DNA of 64,000 nucleotides from JBBDMC01 sp963826055. GTDB lineage: Bacteria > Pseudomonadota > Alphaproteobacteria > Rhizobiales > Kaistiaceae. The notes under the pieces are model-generated. The model had not been told where the DNA came from. It worked only from the letters and a program-made list of their open reading frames with translations, and did no database searches. The DNA lies in NCBI GenBank assembly GCA_963826055.1, contig CAWGVO010000021.1, forward strand, positions 1 through 64,000, read 5' to 3'. The stretch's first letter is position 1; every line of letters starts with the position of its first letter. The position numbers and the translations under genes were made by a program. Of the stretch, positions 25,597-34,956 are shown one piece after another.

Positions 25597-26886
25597 ATGA
25601 AAAAAATTGGAAGACTGATGCAAGCGACGGTGGCCGCCGTGCTTGTCACCGGGGTCGGGGCTACATCGCCAGCGCTCGCCGATCCGCTGTTGTTTTGGTC
25701 GACCCAGGGCACGCCGGTCAACGAGCAGCAGGCGATCCGCGACACGGTACTCAAGGGCTTCGGCGGCGACGTCGATTTCCAGCCGCAGGATGCCGGGCCG
25801 TTCATCACCCGCATCAATGCCGAGGCGAAGGCGGGCAAAGGCACCATCGATTTGATCGGCGGTCTGCACGGCGACTTCGCCAGCTTTCCGAACGATCTGA
25901 TCGACCTCAGCGACCTCGCCGGCTCGCTGTCGGGCGTCGGCGTCAACCAGACCTACCTCGGCCTCGGCAAGCTCGGCACAAACGAGCAGAAATACGTGCC
26001 GTGGATGCAGGCGACCTACATCATGGCCGCCAGCAAGAAGGCGCTCGACTATCTGCCGGCAGGCGCCAACATCAATGCCCTTACCTACGACCAGTTGATC
26101 GCGTGGGCGAAGAACCTTGCCGACAAGACCGGCGGCCCGAAATTCGGCCTCCCGGTTGGACCCAAGGGCCTGATCCACCGTTTCGTGCAGGGCTACCTCT
26201 ATCCGTCCTTCACCAATTCGATGGTGACCAAGTTCCGTTCGCCGGAGGCCGCGGCGATGTGGGGCAAGGTCAAGGAACTGTGGGCGGTCACCAATCCGGC
26301 CTCGACCAACTACAACTTCATGCAGGAACAACTGCTGAGCGGTGAAATTTGGGTGGCGTGGGACCACACCGCGCGGCTCGCCGACGCCATCAACCAGAAG
26401 CCGGACGATTTCGTCGCCTTCCCGGCACCCGCCGGCCCCACCGGTCGCGGCTTCATGCCGGTGGTCGCGGGTCTCGGCATCCCCAAGACCGCGCCCGACA
26501 TGGACGGCGCCAAGAAGCTGCTCGCCTACATGATGCAGCCGCCGACCCAGATCGCCATGCTGAAGGCGAACGGCTTCTTCCCGGTCGTAAACGCGCCGCT
26601 GCCGGCCGACATGCCGCCGGCGGTGAAGGCCGAGGGTGCAGCCGTGGCGGCCCAATCGGGGTCGTCCGACGCCAACCCGGGTCTGCTGCCGGTCGGTCTC
26701 GGCGATCTCGGTGGCAAGTTCAACCAGGTCTACATCGACACCTTCCAGCGGATTGTCCTCAACAACCAGGACATCGCCAAGGTGCTCGACGACGAGGCCG
26801 TTCAGCTCAAGGCGATCATGGACCAGGCGAAGGCACCATGCTGGGCGCCTGACAAGCCCTCGACCGGCGCCTGCCCGGTCGACTAG
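25597..26886 (+). CDS. Extracellular solute-binding protein, family 1
   Basis: A 429-residue carbohydrate-type binding protein with a signal peptide (residues 1-27, ending SPALA). The mature part shows WSTQGTPVNEQQAI, FPAPAGPTGRGFMPVVAGLGIPK and KKLLAYMMQPPTQIAML, the family 1 C-lobe. Pairs of Cys near the C-terminus (CWAPDKPSTGAC) could form a disulfide. GGAGG lies five bases before ATG 25597; an in-frame ATG at 25585 is less likely. It is the first transport gene after lacI. Confidence 0.9.
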   Translation: MKKIGRLMQATVAAVLVTGVGATSPALADPLLFWSTQGTPVNEQQAIRDTVLKGFGGDVDFQPQDAGPFITRINAEAKAGKGTIDLIGGLHGDFASFPNDLIDLSDLAGSLSGVGVNQTYLGLGKLGTNEQKYVPWMQATYIMAASKKALDYLPAGANINALTYDQLIAWAKNLADKTGGPKFGLPVGPKGLIHRFVQGYLYPSFTNSMVTKFRSPEAAAMWGKVKELWAVTNPASTNYNFMQEQLLSGEIWVAWDHTARLADAINQKPDDFVAFPAPAGPTGRGFMPVVAGLGIPKTAPDMDGAKKLLAYMMQPPTQIAMLKANGFFPVVNAPLPADMPPAVKAEGAAVAAQSGSSDANPGLLPVGLGDLGGKFNQVYIDTFQRIVLNNQDIAKVLDDEAVQLKAIMDQAKAPCWAPDKPSTGACPVD

Positions 26887-26901
26887 GCCCCTCGACGTCC
26901 T

Positions 26902-26929
26902 CTCCCCGGCCGGACAAGCGGCTGGGGAG
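26902..26929 (+). terminator. Intercistronic hairpin after the binding-protein gene
   Basis: CTCCCCGGCCG (26902-26912) and CGGCTGGGGAG (26919-26929) form an 11-bp stem with one G-U pair and a six-base loop, between the binding protein stop (26886) and the first permease (26953). With no T-run it is more likely a stabiliser or partial attenuator that keeps the binding protein in excess over the membrane subunits. Confidence 0.5.
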
Positions 26930-26952
26930 GGACAACCCCCAGGAGAGCGGCG

Positions 26953-27801
26953 ATGCGCGAGAGCCGGGCGCTGCCCTATCTGTTGCTGCTGCCTTCGACC
27001 CTGTTCCTGCTGGCCTTTTTCGTCTGGCCGCTGGTTCAGGTGACGGTGGAGGCGTTCACAGTCGGCGGCGTCCCCTCGCTCGGCAACTTCCGGACGATGG
27101 TGACCCACTGGAAGTTTCCGCAGGCGCTGGAGAACACGCTCCTCCTCGCCGCGCTTATCGTGCCGCTGCAGCTGGTGCTGGCTCTCGTCATGGCGACGCT
27201 GGTGATGCAGATCGGTCGCGGCCGTGACCTCGTGCTCTACGTGCTCACCATCCCGCTCGGCATCTCCGACCTCGCCGCCGGTCTGGTGTGGCTCGCCATC
27301 CTCCAGCAGAACGGCTTCCTCAACAGTGCGCTGCAGGCCTTCGGCGTGATCGACCAGCCGGTCAACTGGCTGAGCTACCAGAACTACGGTTTCATCCTGT
27401 TCGCGGTGGTGCTTGCCGAGCTATGGCGATCGACGGCGATCGTGCTGGTGATATTGATCGCCGGCATGGGCTTGATCCCGAAGGAATATTACGAGGCGGC
27501 GGCCGTGTTCGGGGCGGGGCCGTGGCGCCGGTTCGTGAAGGTGACGCTGCCGCTCCTCAAGCCAAGCCTGCAGACGGCCCTGATCCTCAGGACCATCCTC
27601 GCCTTCGAGGTCTTTGCGGTGGTGGCGGCGCTCGCCGGCACCCAGTTCCCGGTATTGGTCGGCGAAACCTATCAGTGGCAATTCGCCCTGCAGGACCACA
27701 AAGTCGCCTCAGCCTACGCGCTGCTGATCCTGGCGATCTCGGCCTCGATCACGGTCTTCTATCTGTGGGCGTTGCGCCAGCGCGAGGAGACGCGGGCATG
27801 A
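26953..27801 (+). CDS. Carbohydrate ABC transporter permease, MalF/UgpA-like
   Basis: A 282-residue permease with six membrane spans. The EAA loop YEAAAVFGAGPWRRFVKVTLPLLKPSLQ lies near residue 185. It starts at ATG with CAGGAGAGCGG upstream and overlaps the second permease start by ATGA. The short periplasmic loop is typical of UgpA rather than MalF. Confidence 0.92.
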   Translation: MRESRALPYLLLLPSTLFLLAFFVWPLVQVTVEAFTVGGVPSLGNFRTMVTHWKFPQALENTLLLAALIVPLQLVLALVMATLVMQIGRGRDLVLYVLTIPLGISDLAAGLVWLAILQQNGFLNSALQAFGVIDQPVNWLSYQNYGFILFAVVLAELWRSTAIVLVILIAGMGLIPKEYYEAAAVFGAGPWRRFVKVTLPLLKPSLQTALILRTILAFEVFAVVAALAGTQFPVLVGETYQWQFALQDHKVASAYALLILAISASITVFYLWALRQREETRA

Positions 27802-28626
27802 GCGCGGCGACGCGCGACGCGCCCATCCTCCGCCGGGCGGTGGCTGATCGGTGCCATCGTGCTGGTCCTGATGGTGTGGGTGCTGCTGCCGATCTACCTG
27901 ATCCTGGTCAACACGCTGTCGAGCCCCGACGCGGTCAACGGGTTCCCCAAGGTGTTCCTGCCGGAGTTCGATTTCGGCAGCATCCGCTTCTTCGTCAACT
28001 TCCGGGGGGTTCCGTGGGCGCTGTTCAATTCGGTGGCGGTGGCGGTGCTGACCATGGTGTTCGCCGTCGGTCTCGGCGCCCCGGCCGGATACGCGCTCTC
28101 CCGCTTCCGCTTTCGCGGCGCCAACACTTTCCGCATCCTGGTGCTGATGACGCGCGCCTTCCCGTTGCCGCTGCTGGCATTGCCGCTGGCGGTATTCTTC
28201 ATCCGCACCGGGCTCGACGACACCCAGGTTGGTCTCGCCATCGTTCACACGACGCTGGCATTGCCATTCGCAATCCTCATCACCTACTCGCTGTTCCTGT
28301 CGATCCCCTTCGAGCTCGAAGAGGCCGCGTTCACGCTCGGCTGCACGCGCTTCCAGGCGTTCCGCAAGGTCGTGCTGCCATTGGCGCTGCCGGGTATCGC
28401 CGCCTCGGGCGTTTTCGCCTTCGTCACGTCGTGGAACGAGGTGTTCGCGGCGGCGGTGCTGACCATCCAGAACCGGACGCTCACGGCCTTCCTGCTGCAA
28501 AGCCTCGACTACTCGCCGCTGCCGCTGCGTTTTGCCGGCGGCGCGGTGCTGGTGCTGCCGGCGCTGATCTTCCTGTTCGCGGTGAGGAAGTACCTCTTCT
28601 CCCTCTGGGGCATCGCCAACCGCTGA
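27798..28626 (+). CDS. Carbohydrate ABC transporter permease, MalG/UgpE-like, one frameshift
   Basis: The second permease subunit: WLIGAIVLVLMVWVLLPIYLI is the first span and EEAAFTLGCTRFQAFRKVVLPLALPGI the EAA loop. The natural ATG at 27798 overlaps the previous stop (ATGA), but the frame then breaks at 27835-27837, where GGG should be GG. Removing one G joins ILRR to RWLIGAIVL and gives 275 codons plus stop. If the break were real, translation would need a GTG at 27859 and would lose the N-terminus, which is unlikely for a coupled gene. Confidence 0.88.
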
Positions 28627-28638
28627 AAAGGGGCACGC

Positions 28639-29706
28639 ATGGCCGCAATCGAGATCAGAGAGGTCGCCAAGCGGTTCGGCAGCTTCAACGCGCTGGTCGA
28701 CATCGACCTCGACGTCGCTGACCGCGAGTTTCTCGTGCTCCTCGGTGCGTCGGGCTGCGGCAAGACCACGCTGCTCCGGCTGATCGCCGGGCTCGATACG
28801 CCGAGCGATGGCGAGATCCGCATCGGCGGCAAGCGGGTGAACGAGCTGCCGCCGCGTTCGCGCGGCATCGCCATGGTGTTCCAGAACTATGCGGTCTTCC
28901 CGCACCTGACGGTGTTCGAGAACATCGCGTTCGGGCTGCGCATGAAGCGTCTTCCGGAGTCAGAGATCGACACCAAGGTGAAGCGCTCGGCCGAGCTCCT
29001 GCATATCGAGCAGCTGCTGGCGCGCTACTCCGGCCAGCTTTCCGGCGGCCAGCGTCAGCGCGTTGCAGTGGCGCGCGCACTGGCCATGGGACCGGAGGTC
29101 TTGCTGATGGACGAGCCGCTGTCCAACCTCGATGCGCTGCTCAGGATGGAGATGCGGGCGGAACTGAAAGGCGTCGTGCAGGAGACCCGCACCACAACGA
29201 TCTACGTCACCCACGACCAGGTCGAGGCGATGAGCCTTGGTGACCGGATCGCCGTGATGCACACGGGGCGCATTGTTCAGGCGGCCGCGCCGATCGACGT
29301 CTATCGCCATCCGGCCAGCCAGTTCGTCGGCGGCTTCATCGGCAGTCCGCCGATGAATTTTCTTCCCGCGCGGCGCCAGAACGGCGCATGGCGGGTCGCC
29401 GATATTGATCTTGTTGGCCCCACAATCCCGCGGAACGAGATCCTCTTCGGCATCCGCCCGGAAGACCTGACGACCGCCGAGACCGGGCTTACCGGTACCG
29501 TGCGCGTGGTCGAACCGCTCGGCGCTCACCAGCTCGTGACGATGACGGTTGCCGACACCGTATTTCGAGCCGTCCTCGACAGCGACCTCGCGGTCCGATC
29601 CGGCGACAGGCTGACGCTGAAGCCGCGTCCGGAGCGTATACGATGGTTCGACGCGGAGAGCGGGGCTGCGCTCCCCTCAACCACAACCGAGCCAGCAACC
29701 AGATGA
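28639..29706 (+). CDS. Carbohydrate ABC transporter ATPase, MalK/UgpC family
   Basis: A 355-residue ATPase. Walker A is GASGCGKTT, the signature LSGGQRQR, Walker B VLLMDEPLSNLD, the switch YVTHDQVEA, and the C-terminal TOBE/MalK regulatory domain runs from about residue 235 (FGIRPEDL). Its stop overlaps the hydrolase start (ATGA), making transport and hydrolysis one translationally coupled unit. Confidence 0.93.
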   Translation: MAAIEIREVAKRFGSFNALVDIDLDVADREFLVLLGASGCGKTTLLRLIAGLDTPSDGEIRIGGKRVNELPPRSRGIAMVFQNYAVFPHLTVFENIAFGLRMKRLPESEIDTKVKRSAELLHIEQLLARYSGQLSGGQRQRVAVARALAMGPEVLLMDEPLSNLDALLRMEMRAELKGVVQETRTTTIYVTHDQVEAMSLGDRIAVMHTGRIVQAAAPIDVYRHPASQFVGGFIGSPPMNFLPARRQNGAWRVADIDLVGPTIPRNEILFGIRPEDLTTAETGLTGTVRVVEPLGAHQLVTMTVADTVFRAVLDSDLAVRSGDRLTLKPRPERIRWFDAESGAALPSTTTEPATR

Positions 29707-30983
29707 CGATCCGGCTACAGGACAAAGACCTCTTCGACGCGGCCGGGGCGATCCTCCGCGACAACGACCGTGGCGCCTACACCGTGCCGACCAAGGGCCT
29801 GTACCCGTTCCAGTGGAACTGGAACTCGTGCCTCACCGCGCTGGCGCTGCGCCACTTCAGCGAAGAGCGGGCGTGGACCGAAATCGCCACCCTGCTCGCC
29901 CACCAGTGGCCGGACGGCATGGTGCCGCACATCGTCTTCCACGTTCCGGACGAAAGCTATTTCCCGGGGCCCGACGTTTGGGGGACGGGTCGGCCGACAC
30001 CGACATCGGGCATCACGCAGCCGCCGGTGCTCGGCTATGTGCTCAACCGTCTGTTCGCGGAAGCAAACGACACCGCGCTCGCGCGCGAGCGCGCGCTGAT
30101 GCTGGTCCCCAAGGCCGATGCCTGGCACCGCTGGCTCTATGCCAACCGCGATCCGGCGGCGACGGGGCTCGTTGCGATCCTGCACCCGTGGGAATCGGGT
30201 CGCGACAATTCGATCGACTGGGACGAGGCGCTGGCACGAGTGCCGACCGAAGGTGTGGCTCCCTACCGGCGGCGCGACACGCAGCACGTCAACGCTGCAG
30301 AGCGCCCGACGCAGGAGGAGTATGACCGCTATCTGTGGCTGGTGCAGCACTTCCGCGATCTCGGCTGGGACAACCGGCGTCTGCACGACGCCTCGCCCTT
30401 CCGCGTCGTCGATCCCGGCTTCAACGCGATTCTGGTGCGCTCCGATGAAGCACTGGCGGAACTCGCCGGCAGGCTCGGCCTCTCCGAAATTGCCGCCGCG
30501 GCGCGCGCCCGCGTCGTCAAGGCGAGGGCTGCCTTCGCCACGTTGTGGAGCGAGGCCGCCGGCCAGTTCCTTTGTTTCGACCGCGCCGCCGGCCGGCTGG
30601 TCGAAAGCCGGTCTGTCGGCGGCTTGCTGCCGGCGTTCGCGGGCCTCGGCGAAACGGGGCGGCTCGTCGCCACACTCCAGCGCTGGCGGGACAAGGTCTC
30701 CTTCGGCGTGCCATCGCACGACCCGGCCGATCGGCGCTTCGACCCGCGGCGCTATTGGCGCGGCCCCTGCTGGCTGATCGTCAATTCCATGCTCGCCGAC
30801 GGGCTGAAGCGCTCCGGGGCGACGGCAGCGGCGGCGGCCATTGAGGCCGACAGCGTCGCGCTCATCCGCACCAGCGGCTTCGCCGAGTACTACGACCCGC
30901 GCGACGGTGGTGGCCTCGGCGGACGCCATTTCACCTGGACCGCGGCGATGGTGGTCGAGCTTCTCGCCAACGCAAGCCGCTGA
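29703..30983 (+). CDS. GH63/MGH1-like glycoside hydrolase, probable glucosyl- or mannosylglycerate hydrolase
   Basis: A 426-residue (alpha/alpha)6-barrel hydrolase. GLYPFQWNWNSCLTALAL near residue 30 corresponds to the conserved QWxWDS of the family; here the Asp is Asn. AHQWPDGMVPHIVFH, LHPWESGRDNSIDWDEAL (a candidate acid position) and YWRGPCWLIVNSMLADGL follow. Enzymes with this pattern hydrolyse glucosylglycerate and mannosylglycerate, compatible solutes. The overlap with the ABC ATPase gene supports uptake and intracellular hydrolysis of such a glycoside. Other alpha-glucosides cannot be excluded. Confidence 0.75.
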   Translation: MTIRLQDKDLFDAAGAILRDNDRGAYTVPTKGLYPFQWNWNSCLTALALRHFSEERAWTEIATLLAHQWPDGMVPHIVFHVPDESYFPGPDVWGTGRPTPTSGITQPPVLGYVLNRLFAEANDTALARERALMLVPKADAWHRWLYANRDPAATGLVAILHPWESGRDNSIDWDEALARVPTEGVAPYRRRDTQHVNAAERPTQEEYDRYLWLVQHFRDLGWDNRRLHDASPFRVVDPGFNAILVRSDEALAELAGRLGLSEIAAAARARVVKARAAFATLWSEAAGQFLCFDRAAGRLVESRSVGGLLPAFAGLGETGRLVATLQRWRDKVSFGVPSHDPADRRFDPRRYWRGPCWLIVNSMLADGLKRSGATAAAAAIEADSVALIRTSGFAEYYDPRDGGGLGGRHFTWTAAMVVELLANASR

Positions 30984-30985
30984 AC

Positions 30986-31876
30986 TTACGGGCGGTTGCG
31001 CAAGAGGATGATGCGCTGCCACCAGCCGGCGACCTGCTCCTCCCGCAGGATGGTGAAGAGGCCCGAGAAGGCTATCAGCACAAGGCCGGTGATGGTGAAG
31101 CCGTCGGGTATTTCCGTGTAGATGATCCAGCCGACAAACACCGCCCAGACCATCTGAACGTACTGCGTTGGCGCAATCTGGTTGGCCGGCGCCAGCCGGG
31201 TTGCCGCCAGCAGACTGAGGTGGCCGCCAGCGCCAAGGAATCCCGAAGCCGCCATCAAAAGCAACTCATGAGACGACGGCCACTGAAAACCCGGCAGCAT
31301 GAGGACTCCGTTGACGATAAGCGCGCTCAGCAGAACGACGCCGACGAGGCTGGTCCGTTTCTCGGTGCGGCCGATCCGGCGCAGCACCAGTACGGTGGTG
31401 GCGGCGCAGAGCGAGACCGTCAGTGCCGCGAAGTGGCCGGGCAGCAGTTCGCGAAACCCGGGGCGGACGATGACGAGGACGCCGGCGAACCCGACGACGA
31501 CGGCGAGCCACCGGCGCCAACCGATCTGCTCGCCGAGGAGGCTCGTCGACAGGATCGTGACCATGGCGGGAGAAAGGAAGATCAGCGCATAGGCTTCGGC
31601 GAAGGGGATGGTGGTGAAGGCAAGAATGCCGCAGAGGCCGGCAATGATGCCCGCGATGGTTCGCGTGATCACGAGGCGCGGGTGATTCATGCGGAAGAGG
31701 TCGCGCCAGCGCTCGCCAGGTGGCCGGCCGAAGGGGATGATGATCACGAGGCCGAAGAGCGTGACGAAGAAGCCGATTTCGAATACGGAGGGGCCGCCGG
31801 TCAGCGCCTTGACCGACGCGTCGCCCCATGAGAACAAGCTGTAGGCGAGAAAGCCCGAGGCGACGCCTTTGATCAT
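30986..31876 (-). CDS. EamA-family (DMT) membrane transporter
   Basis: A 296-residue protein with ten predicted membrane spans arranged as two EamA repeats (residues about 5-140 and 150-285). The pattern of RTIAGIIAGLCGILAFTTIPFAEAYALIFLSPAMV and the second-half APANQIAPTQYVQMVWAVFVGWIIYTE is typical. It probably exports amino acids or metabolites. It converges on the hydrolase gene with only two bases between the stops, so no room remains for a separate terminator. Confidence 0.9.
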   Translation of the reverse strand: MIKGVASGFLAYSLFSWGDASVKALTGGPSVFEIGFFVTLFGLVIIIPFGRPPGERWRDLFRMNHPRLVITRTIAGIIAGLCGILAFTTIPFAEAYALIFLSPAMVTILSTSLLGEQIGWRRWLAVVVGFAGVLVIVRPGFRELLPGHFAALTVSLCAATTVLVLRRIGRTEKRTSLVGVVLLSALIVNGVLMLPGFQWPSSHELLLMAASGFLGAGGHLSLLAATRLAPANQIAPTQYVQMVWAVFVGWIIYTEIPDGFTITGLVLIAFSGLFTILREEQVAGWWQRIILLRNRP

Positions 31877-31993
31877 CGGTGAACCTGGCGAACGGGCGAT
31901 CAGGTTAGCCGACCGGCCACGGTGCTGTCCGAGTTAGTTCATCGCGACGCCGGATATTCACCGGACATTTTGGCGCCGACAAGGAGACCAGCG

Positions 31994-32680
31994 GTGCGCG
32001 TCATCGGATTCGGCGCCCATCCGGACGACATAGAGATATTCTTCTTCGGCACCCTCGCGGCCCTGCAGGCAAGCGGGGCCGAGATCGGCTGGGTGGTGGC
32101 GACCGATGGTTCCAAGGGCGGTGAACTCGCTCCGGATGAGCTGAAGCGCAGGCGCCGGCAGGAAGCCGAGACGGCGGCGGCGATCCTCGGGGTCGCGCCG
32201 GTGTTCCTCGATCGGGTTGACGGGGAGCTCGCCGGTGATGGCGAGGCCGCGGGTATCATCGCGGCCGAACTCGCCCGGCTCAAGCCCGACCTCGTCATCA
32301 CGCATGCGCCCAACGACTACCATCCCGATCACCGCGCCCTCAGTCGCCTGGTTCGCGATGCGGCCCGGTTCAACACGCCGGTGGTGTACGCCGACACGCT
32401 CATGGGCGTCGCCTTCGAGCCGACCATCTACGTCGACATTTCCCGGCACGTCGAAGCCAAGCGAAGCGCTATTTGCTGTCATGCCTCGCAGAAGCCGGAA
32501 CGGTTCGTAGACATGTCGGAGGCGTGGACGCGGTTCAGGGCCATGCAGTGCAATGCCGGTATCGGTGGCTACGCCGAATGCTTCCGGTTCGAGCCGGCTT
32601 TTCCGTTCCTGGACGTGCGTGGGTTCTTTCCGCCAACGCCCGTCTGCCGACCATTGGGCACTCGCGTTCCAACAGGTTGA
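31994..32680 (+). CDS. PIG-L/LmbE-family deacetylase
   Basis: A 228-residue zinc deacetylase. The metal motif is GFGAHPDDIEI, followed by ATDGSKGGE and the second motif THAPNDYHPDHRALSRLV. The family de-N-acetylates sugars and their conjugates (GlcNAc-PI, mycothiol and bacillithiol precursors, chitobiose). The best start is GTG at 31994 with AAGGAGA six bases upstream. The longer open frame from 31922 would add 24 unconserved residues. The substrate is unknown. Confidence 0.88.
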   Translation: MRVIGFGAHPDDIEIFFFGTLAALQASGAEIGWVVATDGSKGGELAPDELKRRRRQEAETAAAILGVAPVFLDRVDGELAGDGEAAGIIAAELARLKPDLVITHAPNDYHPDHRALSRLVRDAARFNTPVVYADTLMGVAFEPTIYVDISRHVEAKRSAICCHASQKPERFVDMSEAWTRFRAMQCNAGIGGYAECFRFEPAFPFLDVRGFFPPTPVCRPLGTRVPTG

Positions 32681-32990
32681 TCACCGAACCCGTTGCTGGG
32701 CCGAATAGCATTCGACCGGAGTGCAAAAGGGAAACGGATGCGCTGGCTGAAAGTGGTGCGGTGGTCGATCCTTGTCCACTGACCCCGGGGCGGATGGGGA
32801 TGGCTGGCTCGACGCATATATCTTCGTACGGGAAGGCGGGCCATTGCGTCAGTAATGGTCGGTGGTCGACAAGTCGTTGCGAAGGGACGGCATGTGAACA
32901 GCAGCACAATCGCCGCGCGGTATTCTACAGTTGTGAGGCGACTGAAAAACGCATGACCGGCCCGGGACACCGCCCGGGCAGGAGCGAGAG
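32681..32990. other. Noncoding stretch before the GntR gene
   Basis: There are 310 bases without a supported gene. Short open frames run across it but none has family similarity or a convincing ribosome binding site. AGGAG at 32980-32984 serves the GntR start at 32991. I see no clear dyad, hairpin or repeat. Confidence 0.6.
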
Positions 32991-33738
32991 ATGGACAAGA
33001 CCGTGGAAACCTCCAAACGATTGCGCGCTACGTGGAAATCCGACGGTCGCTGGAGAAGAACATCATTTCCGGCAAGTGGCGGCCAGGCGATCGGGTGCCT
33101 CCGGAGATCGAACTGGTGGAGCGGTACGGATGCTCGCGCATGGCGGTCAACAAGGTACTTTCGGCGCTGGCATCGGCCGGTCTGATCGTGCGCAGGCGGC
33201 GTTCCGGTTCGTTTGTGGCCAATCCGAAATCGCAGGAGACCGTTCTCGAGATCCACGATATCCAGGCGGAGATCAAGGCCACCGGCAAGCCCTATCGCCA
33301 CGACGTGCTGTGGCGGACGATCCGCCGCGCGACCCGAAAGGACGCCGGACGGCTCGGCGTGAGGACCGGCGCCAAGGTCCTGGCAATCGGCGTCCTTCAC
33401 TTTGCCGCCGCGGTTCCGTTCGCGCTGGAGGACCGGTTGATATCGCTGGCGGCGGTGCCCGGTGCCGCACGGCAGGATTTTTCATCGTTTCCGCCCGGCA
33501 CGTGGCTGCTTGAACACATCCCGTGGACGCAGGCCGAGCACACCATCAAGGCCGAGATCGCCAAGGCGACGTTGCTGCGTGTCTCCAGATCGAGGAGGGT
33601 GACCCCTGTCTGGTGGTTGAGCGCAAGACATGGCAGGCAGGGACGTGGATCACTTACGTTCGGCTGTGTTACCCGGGCGGTCGGCACGAACTGCTGGCGC
33701 GCTTCGCGCCTGGCGGTCTGGTACGGCCCGCGGCATAG
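32991..33738 (+). CDS. GntR-family regulator, HutC subfamily (two frameshifts)
   Basis: The winged helix LQTIARYVEIRRSLEKNIIS continues into GKWRPGDRVPPEIELVERYGCSRMAVNKVLSALASAGLIV and a UTRA ligand domain ending EEGDPCLVVERKTWQAG. Two single-base deletions break the frame: near 33009-33013 (one C; restores METVETLQTIARYV-like start after MDKT) and near 33572-33575 (one G; restores AKATLAACLQIEEGD). Both fixed, the gene is 249 codons plus stop, the normal HutC length. ATG 32991 has AGGAG seven bases upstream. HutC-type proteins sense urocanate or similar, but the ligand here is unknown. Confidence 0.85.
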
Positions 33739-33771
33739 GCGCGGGCGGCGATATCGAGGTTCGGAGCGTCC

Positions 33772-34302
33772 TTGAATAATCCTGACGACGGAGTGGATCT
33801 TGATGGTCCGCATTGGCGCTACGCGGTCACCTTGTACGGGCGTCGCGGCGTTCAGGAAGCGTGTCTGAAGTTGCAGGACGAGGGGGGCGTCGATGTCGTG
33901 CTGCTGCTCGCCGTCCTGTTCGCGATCCATGAAGGTCGGAACATCGATGGCCGCATTCCAGAGGCCGATGCTGCCATCGCCGCGTGGCGCGACGCGGTGA
34001 TCGGGCCCTTGCGCGCGATCCGTCGAAAGATGAAGGTGTTGCCGTCAACCGGTCCCGTCGGCGCCATCGACGGCCTGCGGGCGCGGGTGAAGGCCGCGGA
34101 GCTGGATGCCGAACAGATCGAGGCGGCCATGCTTGCGCGCTGGATAGACCGGCACACATCGGTGCGGAGCGGAAGGCGGTCAGATCTCCGCTCCTCCGTC
34201 GAAGCGCTCGTTGCCTACCATGGCGGGGAGGGTTCGTCCCGCCTGACTTTACTCGACACGGCGATCGCCACGATTGTCTCGGCTGCAGGCCAGCTTAGAT
34301 GA
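33772..34302 (+). CDS. TIGR02444-family protein, function unknown
   Basis: A 176-residue protein with the family pattern HWRYAVTLYGRRGVQEACLKLQDEGGVDVVLLLAVLFA (residues 15-50) and a helical remainder. TIGR02444 proteins are widespread in Proteobacteria and uncharacterised. The start is TTG at 33772 with GGAG eight bases upstream; no ATG is available before the conserved part. It follows the GntR gene by 33 bases and precedes ubiX by 34, so the three may form one unit. Confidence 0.8.
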   Translation: MNNPDDGVDLDGPHWRYAVTLYGRRGVQEACLKLQDEGGVDVVLLLAVLFAIHEGRNIDGRIPEADAAIAAWRDAVIGPLRAIRRKMKVLPSTGPVGAIDGLRARVKAAELDAEQIEAAMLARWIDRHTSVRSGRRSDLRSSVEALVAYHGGEGSSRLTLLDTAIATIVSAAGQLR

Positions 34303-34336
34303 CCGCCGGCGCCGCCGTCATTGCAGGGAGTTGATC

Positions 34337-34915
34337 GTGTCCGCCAAGTTACCCCTGGTTGTCGGCATCAGTGGCGCTTCGGGCATCCCCTACGGTGTCA
34401 GGGCGCTCGAGCTTCTTCGGCAGGCGGGGATCGAAACCCACCTTGTCATGACGCGGGCGGCGCAAGTGACGCTCGCCCACGAGACAACGTTGAAGGTGTC
34501 GGACGTGGTCGCCCTGGCGAGCGTCGCCTACAAGGCGGAGGACATAGCGGCGCCCATCTCGAGCGGCTCGTTCCCGACGATGGGTATGCTGATCGCGCCG
34601 TGTTCGGTGCGCACGCTGTCGGAGATCACGAGCGGCGTTACGTCCTCGTTGCTGACGCGGGCGGGCGATGTGACACTGAAGGAAAGGCGCCGCCTGGTCC
34701 TGATGACGCGGGAAACGCCGCTTCACCTGGGCCATCTTCGTACTATGGCCCTGGCGACCGAGATCGGTGCGATCATCATGCCGCCGGTGCCGGCCTTTTA
34801 TTCGGCGCCGGCGACGGTCGAAGACATCGTCGATCACAGCGTCGGCCGTGCGCTCGACCTGTTCGGTGTCGACGTCGGTGTGGTGCGCCGTTGGGGCGTG
34901 CCGCAGGACCGCTGA
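34337..34915 (+). CDS. ubiX: UbiX-type flavin prenyltransferase
   Basis: A 192-residue protein that prenylates FMN to make the cofactor of UbiD decarboxylases. Motifs are VVGISGASGIPYGVRALELL (FMN site), APCSVRTLSEITSGVTSSLLTRAGDVTLKERRRL (dimethylallyl-phosphate site) and the C-terminal MPPVPAFYSAP. The best start is GTG at 34337 (GGGAG nine bases upstream). No ubiD-like gene is in the window, so it may serve ubiquinone synthesis or a distant decarboxylase. It converges on the M24 gene at 34957. Confidence 0.92.
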   Translation: MSAKLPLVVGISGASGIPYGVRALELLRQAGIETHLVMTRAAQVTLAHETTLKVSDVVALASVAYKAEDIAAPISSGSFPTMGMLIAPCSVRTLSEITSGVTSSLLTRAGDVTLKERRRLVLMTRETPLHLGHLRTMALATEIGAIIMPPVPAFYSAPATVEDIVDHSVGRALDLFGVDVGVVRRWGVPQDR

Positions 34916-34956
34916 TCCGCCGCTCGCGGCTAGAGGTGACTGTCCCCGCCCCGCGT

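Noticed and set aside
25558..27108. A 516-residue open frame on the minus strand
   Set aside because: Antisense shadow of the binding-protein and permease genes; Arg/Gly/His-rich composition without family similarity.
27288..28721. A 477-residue plus-strand frame
   Set aside because: Alternative-frame shadow of the permeases; composition is Arg/Gly-rich and only the short MSAATRD start of the second permease is real.
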